Part shown: positions 14,680-22,659 of the stretch, piece after piece
How the letters are laid out: each line of letters starts with the position of its first letter
Position numbering within the stretch: position 1 is the first letter of the stretch
Source of the DNA: JBGUVL01 sp964370395
GTDB taxonomy: Bacteria > Bacillota_I > Bacilli_A > Erysipelotrichales > Erysipelotrichaceae
Length of the DNA stretch: 26,912 nucleotides
Assembly (NCBI GenBank): GCA_964370395.1
Contig: CAYJIZ010000025.1
Location: 1-26,912, forward strand
Direction: 5' to 3'
The notes under the pieces: model-generated
Databases searched by the model: none
What the model saw: only the letters and a program-made list of their open reading frames with translations
What the model was told of the DNA's origin: nothing
Made by a program: the position numbers and the translations under genes

Positions 14680-15420
14680 TTAATCTTTATTGGCAACAAT
14701 ATAAAACGTACCATATATTGGATTATAAGTTTGATAAAAGCTCCACCTAAACTGAAAATTTACATTCCCCTCATAACCACTAGGAAACCAATAATATTTG
14801 TCTTTTTGATCCATCGGTTTACAACTTATATTATAAGGATCTAATTTAATACAAACGTTCCCTGTGTCTACATATGTACTCCAACGTAAATATCTACCTG
14901 TGAGTTCTGCAGGAGCAAATAAATATCCTCCTGTTCTCCAACCAGAACCACTAAAAATATTAGACCTGTAAACTTGATCAAATCCCAATCTCATGTTTTT
15001 TTGCGGTATTCCAACTCCTCGAATATTAACTTTGAGATCCGTATCATTTTCTTTTGCAATTATTTTTTCTAACTTTTTTTCTTTGTATTCCTTTACTGAT
15101 ATTGACTTAGGGTCAGTTTGAACATTGTATTTTTCAATGACAACATTCGGATTGTTTAGATCAAAAACTTCAAAATCTCCTGGTCCTGTAATAACTCCGC
15201 CATCTTCCAACTCAAGAACTAAGTCAGTTTCGCTTAAATCACTAAATTGAGAATCTAATATTTTCTTTGTCTCCCTTATTTCTTTTTTTTGTGTTTGTTC
15301 ATCCTTAATGTTATTTTTGACTTCTTCTGTAGCATAAATATCTCTAAAAGAAAATATTGAAAAACAAAATGCAATTGCAAAACCTAATAGAATAATCTTT
15401 CTCATATTAATTTTTTTCAT
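14680..15420 (-). CDS. Secreted protein of unknown function with two domains
   Basis: The protein has 246 residues from the ATG at 15418-15420, placed by AGAGG 8 nt upstream; the frame extends six codons further without an SD. A signal peptide is clear: basic KKINMRK, hydrophobic IILLGFAIAFCFSIFSF, likely cleavage after DIYA. A helical charged stretch follows, then the domain shared with the 124-aa paralogue (about 60-125; LVLELEDGGVITGPG). A C-terminal beta-rich, aromatic domain (about 140-246) has SGWRTGGYLFAPAELTGRYL, two cysteines (CIKLDPYNISC) and WSFYQTYNPIYGTFYIV. The pattern suggests an extracellular beta-sandwich with one disulphide. Its upstream region is a near copy of that of the 771-aa cell-wall protein, so joint expression is likely. 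Function unknown. Confidence 0.85.
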   Translation of the reverse strand: MKKINMRKIILLGFAIAFCFSIFSFRDIYATEEVKNNIKDEQTQKKEIRETKKILDSQFSDLSETDLVLELEDGGVITGPGDFEVFDLNNPNVVIEKYNVQTDPKSISVKEYKEKKLEKIIAKENDTDLKVNIRGVGIPQKNMRLGFDQVYRSNIFSGSGWRTGGYLFAPAELTGRYLRWSTYVDTGNVCIKLDPYNISCKPMDQKDKYYWFPSGYEGNVNFQFRWSFYQTYNPIYGTFYIVANKD

Positions 15421-15433
15421 GGTTTTTACCTCT

Positions 15434-15668
15434 TCCATTTGTCTTAATCAAGATAATTTAATTATAATTTATTGTTTTATTATATACAACACGTATTGAA
15501 TAAGAGGTTAAATTTTTGAATAAGATACACTTTTACTTTTTAAAATGTTACTTTAATTCAAAAAACTAAAAATTAATTATTAGAATGATTAATCTCATCC
15601 AAAAATACTGTAACTTAATCAAAGATGTTTATTCTATAGATTACAATGATATAAGATCAAACTGATTG
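15434..15668 (-). repeat. Copy 1 of a duplicated 235-bp upstream region
   Basis: Aligns end to end with 19054-19290, including an unbroken 72-bp identity at 15486-15557. Both copies sit immediately before the SD of an island gene on the minus strand. The outer part (15590-15668) has diverged more. The conserved core covers the promoter and the two direct repeats. Confidence 0.9.
15461..15525 (-). promoter_or_regulatory. Promoter plus paired direct repeats upstream of secreted protein
   Basis: On the minus strand TTGTAT (15484-15489), 17 nt, TATAAT (15461-15466). Just upstream are two perfect copies of TCTTATTCAA (15516-15525 and 15496-15505) whose starts are exactly 20 bp apart. The nearer copy ends about 6 bp before the -35. 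The geometry is typical of dimeric response-regulator sites; the regulator is not in view. Confidence 0.7.
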
Positions 15669-15837
15669 TGCAGTTTTAACTATATCGTTTATGATATATA
15701 AAGGAATTTTTTTATATTGAATATTAAAGTAAAAAAAATAAATATTAATATTTTGTAACTTGTTGATTGTGTTAATAATTATATGTATTTGTTTAATTTG
15801 CGCAAATATTTTTAACTTAAAATTCTAAATTTTTAAT

Positions 15838-16077
15838 AATAATGTTGATGAAAATAAGGTATATACAAAAGAATGGCTTGATTTATATTTTAGTGGTTTA
15901 GATGATTCGGAATTGGTTTTACAATTACCTGAAGGAGGATTTATAAGTGGTCCTCCTAATTCAGAATTTGTAGTATCAGATGAAAATGGAAATATTATTG
16001 AAACGTATATAATTGCATCTAACCCAAAATCAGAAACTGTTGCTGAAGCAAAAAAAGAATGCTATTTAAGACCATGA
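15838..16077 (+). pseudogene. Inverted broken copy of the 124-aa gene
   Basis: From NVDENK to EAKK this frame repeats residues of the 124-aa protein almost without change (IR-type similarity to 13813-14034, only a few base differences over about 225 bp). It lacks the 5' end, signal segment, SD and promoter. An A-run of seven instead of eight (around 16051) shifts the frame, so the end reads EAKKECYLRP before a TGA at 16075-16077. Weaker similarity continues to about 16105. The two copies enclose about 1.8 kb containing the 5' end of the intact gene and the 246-aa gene. Confidence 0.88.
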
Positions 16078-16125
16078 TTCCTTAAAAAATAGATTTTGTG
16101 AATATAATAAACTTTGTAAATTTTA

Positions 16126-16727
16126 AAAACTACTGAACTATATATGTAGCTCAAGAGTTTTTGTGAAAGTGAAAAAATGTGTGAAGTAATGCTCCAATTG
16201 TTGATTTTTCACAAAAATTATACATTGTAGTAAATCAAAATACCTATCAAAAGATAAACTACATCAATGGAAGAAGTAAAAAATATTAAATTTGATAATT
16301 TAATACTAAGTGAATGAAAATTTTATTAAGACAATTAGAAATTGTTGTGTTAATATAATTTTATTTTTTGTTAAATACATTTATTATCAATTAATCAAGA
16401 CTCAGTTTATTCATCCAAAAGTAATAATAAGCATATATAAGATAATAACATACAAGATTTAATGCATTTAGCAGTTGCACAAATGAATAGCTCTGTTAGT
16501 AAATCTTAAAACACACGATTTAATAAAATTATCCATAAATCCCCATCGCAAGAAATTGATAGTGTATATGGATTCGTTAAGAATTATATAATATATCGCT
16601 AATACATGAAAAACAGCATATGTATTAAAACATAAAACCCAGATTGAAATTGAAATAAAATCTGGGTTTTAATAAGTTCTTCTTTTCTTTGCTGAATTTT
16701 CTTAATTAGTACATAACAGGTAATTTT
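16126..16727. other. Non-coding AT-rich stretch with a terminator
   Basis: No gene is supportable here. A frame at 16442-16603 (QDLMHLAVAQMNSSVSKS, stop, then FNKIIHKSPSQEIDSVYGF) reads like protein but is interrupted by a stop and has no start signals. It may be a gene relic. The only firm element is the hairpin at 16634-16670. Confidence 0.5.
16634..16670 (-). terminator. Terminator of the 771-aa gene
   Basis: A perfect 12-bp stem AAAACCCAGATT/AATCTGGGTTTT with a 13-nt loop, with T-runs on both strands, so it may act in both directions. It lies about 60 bp after the 771-aa gene on the minus strand. Confidence 0.85.
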
Positions 16728-19043
16728 TTATATTTCTGTAATAACTTTTTGTTTTATAAAATTAATAAAAGCACGCCCTGCTGCTTTCAATTGCATTTGA
16801 CTAGCCCTACTGATTTTATTGCGTATTATCGAAATTATAGGGTCATCGGAAGTGTAGAAATCCACTTTTTCCTGAAGAATATTATAGTCCATAGAAATTT
16901 TTTTCATAAAACTTGTAAATCTATATTTATATTCTTTGTCTGGACCATAATAATAATTTATTAAAACTCCTGATATTACTGAGGTTGTCGATTTTTTGAG
17001 ATTATATATGATATTAACTGCGTCTATATCTGCTAATATATCTTGATATGAAAAATTTGTATTTTGTGCATCGTAAGACCCCATTAATTCAAGTGCATTT
17101 TGATAACATTCATCATCTGTATTACCTTTAATATTTTCAGCATACGTCACTAAATCACCAGCCCAACCAGCAAAATCATTATAAATTGTATCTTCTTCAG
17201 CAGTCTCATATAAAAGTGTATTCATGACTGCACACAAATGTATAGAGCCTATACAATATCCCGTATCTGGATCATATAAATCTAAAGGCACTTTATAGTT
17301 AAGTGCTTTTTTAGCCATCTCGTAGAATTCTAAATCCATGGTTCCTGCAGTAAAATCCCATAAACTAGAATTATATTTTTGATACCTGAAAGATTGTAAG
17401 GTTAGTAAATTAGCTGTATTTCTATCTTTTTTATAATCATAAGCACAATTATAAACTTCATGTATTTGTTCAAATAACGTTGTGTTCGCATCAAGAATTA
17501 CAGAGCTTCCACTACCAACAGTGGTGATTCCTGAATCTAAACCAGATACAGCATTATTATCAACTTCAAATTCACCAACAGAAACTGTAACAATTTGATT
17601 GAATGACCAATTACTTGGCATAGGAAAACCTAAGTTACCACTAAATCCAGTAGACATTCCACTAACAAAACTATAAGTTGTATATCCACAATTTGATACT
17701 ATCGTACATGTATTTCTTGCACTATAAATACCTGCACGAAAATTACCATCGGATCGTAAAACTTCTGATATCGCTTTGAAATGTGGTACAACACTGTTGT
17801 ATAAATCACCCTCCATAATATCTACATCAACTGCAAAATAAATTACAGTTCCCTGTGGAAAGTGAAAACTCTTCGCTGTTTCAATCGCAGCTTTAGCATC
17901 AACTCTTCCTTGTGTTGAGTTAAAATAACTAAGATCATCTGCCCATGTTTGGTATATTGGAAATATGTGCATTTTATTTTCTAAAAGAAGATTGATTTCT
18001 CCAACTGTCAAACATTTATCCATACCATTGATAATTCCATGAGTGATATAGCGACCAACATACTCATATCCATATCCTTTTAATACATTTATCCTTGATT
18101 GAGTCAATGGTGTAGCACAATCACATCCATTAACATCTCTATACAAATCTCCACAACTTAATAATAAATATTTCATTAATGACGCATTCGCAATACCTGT
18201 AATCGGTAACGCCATGAAGGCTTCAAATCTCTTTATTGAATTGAGGGTATAACTTGAATCAAATTCTGTTGGAAATTTTTGAATAGATGTATATCCATTT
18301 ATATAAAGACACCAATTCAAAATTTTTGTAAAGGCATTGTTATCACCAAGTTTTGGAGTAATCCAATTAGCTGAAGTAGCTGGCCCAAAAACACCAGTTG
18401 CGGTTGAGATAGGTAATTTTTCTTCTTTTTGAATAGCAAAAATAATTCCAGTTATAGTATCGCGTTGACATATTCCATCACATGCTACATATTCTCCAAT
18501 ATAATCAAAATAATTTCTATTTAAATTTCTTTGAATTTCAGCTATTAGACTAAGTCCTCCGTAATCATTTAAAACTTTGAATTGTTTCATAGATAATAAC
18601 ACTTTCCAAATTGGAAAAGTAACATCACCATTATTATTGCTTAATCCCATATCAATCTTCATAAGTTTAATTGCAGATCCACTATCATTCATTGTATGAA
18701 TACCTGATAGCAATCCTTTTCCTGCATCATATCCTTTGCAATAACAAGCACCTTGAATAATCATTATTATATTACTTGGTTTCGCATTTTCATCACATTT
18801 AATTGTGCCTAATGCTTTGATTGCAGCGGTAGTAGCAGGTCCAAAAACTCCATTAGGGTTCGTTAATCCTAATTCAATTTGTAATGCTGCAATAAGTGCA
18901 TCTATAGTATCTTGACCTGGTTTTCCATTTGCAACTAAAGAATCAATTGGGTAATTATTTTTATTTTTATAAGTTTCTTTAAGCCATTTTTGTGTATTTA
19001 AAGTATAATCGTCCATTATATTTTTGCATGTTTGATTTAACAT
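16728..19043 (-). CDS. Multi-domain peptidoglycan-binding / DUF1906 glycoside-hydrolase-like protein
   Basis: This 771-residue protein starts at ATG 19041-19043 after GGAGAGGAG. Residues 12-80 and 162-232 are peptidoglycan-binding type repeats, each ending in GVFGPAT; 85-160 and 234-300 look like weaker repeats. Residues about 307-500 match the DUF1906 / Rv2525c-like TIM-barrel family (YEYVGRYITHG, FPIYQTW, GTVIYFAVDVD, RAGIYSARNTC), distantly related to lysozyme-like hydrolases, with acidic residues in the FAVDVD and GEFEVDNN strands. The last ~250 residues form a domain I cannot assign, with IHLCAVMNTLLYE and DFAGWAGDL. There is no signal peptide or anchor, so export must be non-classical or by lysis. 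It shares its promoter region with the secreted protein gene. A cell-wall enzyme or binding protein is likely; a toxin-like C terminus is possible. Confidence 0.85.
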   Translation of the reverse strand: MLNQTCKNIMDDYTLNTQKWLKETYKNKNNYPIDSLVANGKPGQDTIDALIAALQIELGLTNPNGVFGPATTAAIKALGTIKCDENAKPSNIIMIIQGACYCKGYDAGKGLLSGIHTMNDSGSAIKLMKIDMGLSNNNGDVTFPIWKVLLSMKQFKVLNDYGGLSLIAEIQRNLNRNYFDYIGEYVACDGICQRDTITGIIFAIQKEEKLPISTATGVFGPATSANWITPKLGDNNAFTKILNWCLYINGYTSIQKFPTEFDSSYTLNSIKRFEAFMALPITGIANASLMKYLLLSCGDLYRDVNGCDCATPLTQSRINVLKGYGYEYVGRYITHGIINGMDKCLTVGEINLLLENKMHIFPIYQTWADDLSYFNSTQGRVDAKAAIETAKSFHFPQGTVIYFAVDVDIMEGDLYNSVVPHFKAISEVLRSDGNFRAGIYSARNTCTIVSNCGYTTYSFVSGMSTGFSGNLGFPMPSNWSFNQIVTVSVGEFEVDNNAVSGLDSGITTVGSGSSVILDANTTLFEQIHEVYNCAYDYKKDRNTANLLTLQSFRYQKYNSSLWDFTAGTMDLEFYEMAKKALNYKVPLDLYDPDTGYCIGSIHLCAVMNTLLYETAEEDTIYNDFAGWAGDLVTYAENIKGNTDDECYQNALELMGSYDAQNTNFSYQDILADIDAVNIIYNLKKSTTSVISGVLINYYYGPDKEYKYRFTSFMKKISMDYNILQEKVDFYTSDDPIISIIRNKISRASQMQLKAAGRAFINFIKQKVITEI

Positions 19044-19053
19044 ACTCTCCTCT

Positions 19054-19290
19054 CCATTAGTCTTAATTAAAACAATTTCATTATAATTTATTGTTTTATT
19101 ATAAACAACACGTATTGAATAAGAGGTTAAATTTTTGAATAAGATACACTTTTACTTTTTAAAATGTTACTTTAATCCAAAAAACTAAAAATCAATTATT
19201 AGAATGATCACATCTCATTCAAAATTGCTGTAAATTGTTCAAAAAATGTTTATTCTATACATTAACAATGATAAAGGATCAAACTGATTG
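19054..19290 (-). repeat. Copy 2 of the duplicated upstream region
   Basis: The partner of 15434-15668, lying directly before the 771-aa gene. The promoter, both direct repeats and the 72-bp identical core are intact. Small substitutions and indels are concentrated beyond the core, toward 19290. Confidence 0.9.
19080..19108 (-). promoter_or_regulatory. Promoter of the 771-aa gene
   Basis: On the minus strand TTGTTT (19103-19108), 17 nt, TATAAT (19080-19085). The two TCTTATTCAA repeats follow upstream with the same 20-bp period as in copy 1. Confidence 0.7.
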
Positions 19291-19501
19291 CATAGTATCT
19301 AAATTATTAATTTGTTTCAAATGTTTCCACTAAATGTAACAAAAAGGTATTACCCTAAAGACTAAAAGCTTCTTTTGTTTCTGATGTTTGAAAAATAGAA
19401 GTATTATTTTCTATTATTTTTTTCGATTAATTAACAAATTTATCCCACCTATGTTATCTTATTGATTTATTCTCTAATTATAGATTCGTTTTTAAGTAAT
19501 C
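19291..19501. other. Non-coding spacer
   Basis: No gene, hairpin or promoter that I can support. Together with the repeat copy and the mini-ORF it makes up the 600-bp gap between the 154-aa and 771-aa genes. Confidence 0.5.
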
Positions 19502-19627
19502 TTAACAACAAAGTATAGGCGTTGGAGTATAACAACACTTTTTACATTTTTTACATTTAGGTTGTAAAATAATATTTTTATTCTCATATATAATTGTATC
19601 AAAAAGTAGACTAATGTTTTTTAGGTA
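19502..19627 (-). other. Cysteine-rich mini-ORF, possible relic of a peptide precursor
   Basis: A 41-codon frame after an in-frame stop, ending in TAA at 19502-19504. It encodes a plain N-terminal half (LLFDTIIYENKNIILQ) and a tail KCKKCKKCCYTPTPILCC with six cysteines in 18 residues. It begins 18 bp after the stop of the 154-aa membrane protein gene on the same strand. There is no ATG, GTG or TTG start and no clear SD, so it may be a decayed or frameshifted precursor, or chance arising from the TGTAAAAAATG repeat. An overlapping frame with an ATG (MRIKILFYNLNVKN) is less distinctive. Confidence 0.3.
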
Positions 19628-19645
19628 TTATCTACTTAAATAAGA

Positions 19646-20110
19646 TCACTTCTTCGTGGTTATTCTCCAATTAATAAATTTATCTATCCCAATAATGATG
19701 AGGAAAATTGCAAATGAAATAAACAAATTTGCAAAATACAAATGAAAGTTACAAGCAACATATGGTCTGATGTTATAATCTATATATTTAGTAACTGTAT
19801 TGTAATCATAAATTGCAGTTAATACTAATGAAATATGAAATAAAAATTGAAAAATTATATAATAAAGCGCATTATTATTTTTGTTTTTTTGTTTATAAAT
19901 GATAAGAAGTATAATTGACAAAAACAGGCTTAAAATTATAAATATCATTAAAAATACTTCTTCATTTTCAAATCCATTCAAACTTTTCCTATAGAACTGA
20001 TATTGATTCGGATGTGTTTTTTTATTAAATATGTAACTAAATACATAAAATGTCCAGTACCAAAATAAAGTAATAAATAAAAACACTATTTTTAGAATTC
20101 TATTTTTCAT
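19646..20110 (-). CDS. Small four-helix membrane protein, function unknown
   Basis: A 154-residue protein with four hydrophobic segments (about 8-28, 52-72, 82-105 and 122-145), a basic N terminus (MKNRILK) and a basic C terminus (WRITTKK), giving both ends inside. The loops contain an aromatic stretch (QYQFYRKS). AGGGAG lies upstream of the ATG at 20108-20110. No family is recognised. Size and topology resemble immunity or self-protection proteins of bacteriocin clusters, and wrecks of an exporter and a glycosyltransferase lie upstream on the same strand, but this role is inference. Confidence 0.7.
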   Translation of the reverse strand: MKNRILKIVFLFITLFWYWTFYVFSYIFNKKTHPNQYQFYRKSLNGFENEEVFLMIFIILSLFLSIILLIIYKQKNKNNNALYYIIFQFLFHISLVLTAIYDYNTVTKYIDYNIRPYVACNFHLYFANLFISFAIFLIIIGIDKFINWRITTKK

Positions 20111-20593
20111 GTTTTTATCTCCCTAGTCTCTAATCCTCACAAAATAATGGATTTCGTATGTTAAGCAGTATTCTAAATGCTTATATAAATAATACTTTAG
20201 ATGTATATTTTTTTAAAGGCTTACAGTATAAGATACATAAAAATTGAATAAAATGCAAATAGTTATTTTTTTAAGTAATAAGAAAAGACTTTGTAGCAAC
20301 TAGAAATTTTTTTTTACGTCGTAGCTTTTTCTTTATTTTATGTAATATTATATATTATATGTTAGGATGAATAGTTTGTTTTTTATTGTGTTTTTCGTAT
20401 TTAAATAATTAAATTCAAATTTTTTATAAGTCTTTTTCAACTGAATTATAAAAAAAAGAATGTTGTCATTTAAATATACAATGTTTAAACTGATTCTAAG
20501 TCAATATCAGTAAAGGAATATAAAAAGAAAAGTTAGAGCTTTATAAGATAACATAGATTTTTTATGCCATTACTTAATTTAAATAATGTATTT
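20111..20593. other. AT-rich non-coding stretch
   Basis: No reading frame or structure stands out on either strand. A weak minus-strand promoter for the 154-aa gene (TTGCAT, 17 nt, TATCTT, near 20225-20255) is the only candidate. A peptide precursor was looked for and not found. Confidence 0.5.
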
Positions 20594-21530
20594 TTAATTT
20601 TCTTTTATTGTTTCTTCATCAAAAGCTTCAACTAGTCTACCTTTTTTCGACCATTTGAGAAAAAGATAACAGTAGGTGTTTTAGTAGCATTAAATTATAA
20701 TATGTAATAAAAATTTTCAATCCAGGTAAATTAAATAAATATTCAATAATTTTTGACTTATGCATATTGTTTAGCATTTCTAATTTCATCAATATATATT
20801 TTTTTTATTTTTGATTGTTGCACGAGCTATTTTGATTAACCGTTTTTGATTGACACTTAGCGAAATTCCTTCTTTTCCTATAACTTTATGATAACCAATT
20901 TCTAATTTTTATTATCTTTGTTAATTAAAGTTGTTCAAAAATTGTATTAATTTTTTTAAATCTATATTTTTTTCTAATAAAATATTGTCTAATAAAGATG
21001 AAGATATTAATTTTTCATCACTGTTAACAAAAATCACATGATTGATAAACTCCTCTTTACTAACGCTATTAATGTCTAAACCATTACTTTTGATGATTCC
21101 AGAATCAGGAACATACAATCTTGCCACTAATTTTCCTAACATTGTTTTACCTGAACCATTGAATCTGGTAATACAAATGGTTTTATTAGAACTCGAAAAA
21201 AATTTATTTAACTTAGCAAAAAATAACGGCTCTCAAACGAAAACAAAGTGAGAAAGTTCAATTGTTGGATGATAATTAACTTTAGGAAATTTTTTAAACC
21301 AAAAGAATCAGTATTACTATTTATAAAATCACATAATTAATCTTGTTCAGATTTTCCTTGATTAATTTATGATTGAACATTTGCAATGCTAAGTAATGGA
21401 TTAAGCATATATCCTAATAAGGAATTATATGTAAGTAGGACTTCTGCAGATATCTGTCCATTTATGATTAATGCTGCCTCTATAGGAAAGAGAAGAAGAT
21501 TAAACATTTCTAAAAAATCGTTTGATTCCT
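20594..21530 (-). pseudogene. Remnant of a bacteriocin-type ABC exporter (peptide secretion)
   Basis: Successive frames on the minus strand spell the C-terminal half of a SunT/LagD-like exporter. The last membrane segments (LIINGQISAEVLLTYNSLL then GYMLNPLLSIANVQS) come first, then Walker A FNGSGKT, GIIKSNGLDINSVS, FVNSDEKLISSSLLDNIL, and a degenerate signature/Walker B (SLSVNQKRLIKIARATIK and KNIYIDEI). The tail is RLVEAFDEETIKEN. At least four stops or frameshifts interrupt it. The N-terminal peptidase C39 and first membrane helices are missing. It cannot be functional. It is joined almost directly to the glycosyltransferase remnant, as if a deletion removed the region between them. Confidence 0.85.
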
Positions 21531-22078
21531 ACAAATTTTGCATCAAAATTTAAAAGTTTGTTTTTTGAATTTATATTTTCTAATAAGATCCTAATCTCTC
21601 TTTCAATAAAGGAATCTTCTTGTTGATATTTGTAAATCAATGCCTTATGAAATTTAAATTTACAATTTTTTATGATTCTTCCTGCATTATAAACAATAGT
21701 GTCGTTTGAATTTAAAACTTTTGGCGAAAATACTATAGGTTTGTTTAAAATGGATTTAACTTTTATAATATTTTTACGTAAATTATCTATCGATTAGGTT
21801 AAAAACTTCATCTGAATCTATTAAAAAAATTCATTCTTTTTTGCATATGTAATGGTATAAATACGCGCATTAGCAAATTTATCATCCCAAACATAATCAT
21901 AAATTCTGATAAAAGAAAACAATTTTTTTATTATATCTACCGTTCTATCTGATGATTCTATATCAACAACTATTTCATCATCTTTGTGAAGCTTTTTAGT
22001 GTTGGCTTCTAAGCATCTTTTAATAACTCGTTCTTCGTCTTTATAAATAATTTGCATAGAAATATTTGGATTTTTCAT
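21510..22078 (-). pseudogene. Remnant of family-2 glycosyltransferase (GT-A fold)
   Basis: An 85-codon open frame starts at ATG 22076-22078 after GTGAGG. It shows the GT2 beginning, ISMQIIYKDEERVIKRCLEA, then EIVVDIESSDRTVDIIKKLF and YVWDDKFANAR. In a T-run near 21826 the frame shifts. The DxD-type metal site continues in another frame as IDSDEVFNLIDR, stops, and resumes as ILNKPIVFSPKVLNSNDTIV and FHKALIYKYQQEDSFIERE. The order matches SunS-like and other GT2 enzymes that glycosylate peptides or make polysaccharide. Its neighbour, a peptide exporter wreck, favours a peptide-modifying enzyme (inference). Confidence 0.82.
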
Positions 22079-22127
22079 ATTAACCTCACTTAAATTTATT
22101 GATTAAATCCCCAAAATATTATGTGTA

Positions 22128-22151
22128 GAATCAATAGTGAAATATTGATTC
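22128..22151. repeat. Inverted repeat between glycosyltransferase and integrase relics
   Basis: A perfect 9-bp inverted repeat GAATCAATA/TATTGATTC around a 6-nt centre. With no T-run after it, it looks more like an operator or recombination arm site than a terminator. The function is unknown. Confidence 0.5.
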
Positions 22152-22649
22152 ACCGTGTTGTGAAGAGACTGATAATCTTATTGAGAAGAAAACGTATACA
22201 AAAAACAGATTCAAGTGTAAGAGAATGTGTTTTACTGAATGTTTAGTAGATGAATTGTTATATTAAAAAAATATTTAATTAGGTTTAATTTATACAGCGA
22301 AAATGAATATATATTTACTGACTTCTATAATAAAGAACCGAAACCTATAGTAAGACAAACACTAGACAGAACATTTAAGCTAATTTTAAAACATATTAAA
22401 ATTGAAAAAGAAAGTATTAAAATAAACTGGATTGAAAGAAATATAACAAGTCATGAAATGAGAAGATCCGCATGTGTATACCTTTTGGAAAAAAGTATGG
22501 AAATTAATGATGCTGCCATTTACTTAAGACATAAAGATACTAAGAGGGTATAACAAGTATATAGATTATTTGTAAGTCCTAGAGATTTTGGATTAGAAAG
22601 AAAAAACACTAATATCTTTAAAAAAAAATCCCTTAAGCGTTTTGCTTAA
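22152..22649 (+). pseudogene. Tyrosine recombinase (phage-type integrase), C-terminal relic
   Basis: Plus-strand frames read VKRLIILLRRKRIQKTDSSV, LVDELLY, then an uninterrupted stretch FNLYSENEYIFTDFYNKE ... LDRTFKLILKHI ... ITSHEMRRSACVYLLEKS and IYLRHKDTKRV. HEMR supplies the His-xx-Arg box and LRH the second His. A TAA at 22551-22553 interrupts the frame before QVYRLF, the likely catalytic Tyr. At least two frameshifts lie before 22265. The N-terminal half, with the first catalytic Arg, is missing. Its position next to the tRNA att site is the standard one for an island integrase. Confidence 0.85.
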
Positions 22650-22655
22650 AGGACT
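22621..22655 (-). terminator. Present terminator of tRNA-Gly (island-borne)
   Basis: On the minus strand CCTTTAAGC/GCTTAAGGG (one bulge) with a 5-nt loop is followed by eight Ts. It lies about 15 bp after the tRNA 3' end, inside the island, so the island brought a substitute terminator. Confidence 0.85.
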
Positions 22656-22659
22656 TTTA

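Noticed and set aside
14608..14844. Plus-strand frame starting with GTG after AAAGGAG
   Set aside because: It runs antisense through the coding end of the 246-aa secreted protein, whose signal peptide, SD and promoter are far better supported.
16442..16603. Protein-like frame with one internal stop
   Set aside because: No start codon, SD or recognisable family; may be a relic but not enough to call a gene.
16728..19043. Reading the wall-active protein as a prophage endolysin and the island as a prophage
   Set aside because: No holin, capsid, portal, terminase or tail gene is present; the protein shares a promoter module with a secreted protein instead.
20921..21142. 73-aa frame as a standalone small ATPase
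   Set aside because: It is an internal slice of the broken exporter, with matching sequence continuing in other frames on both sides.
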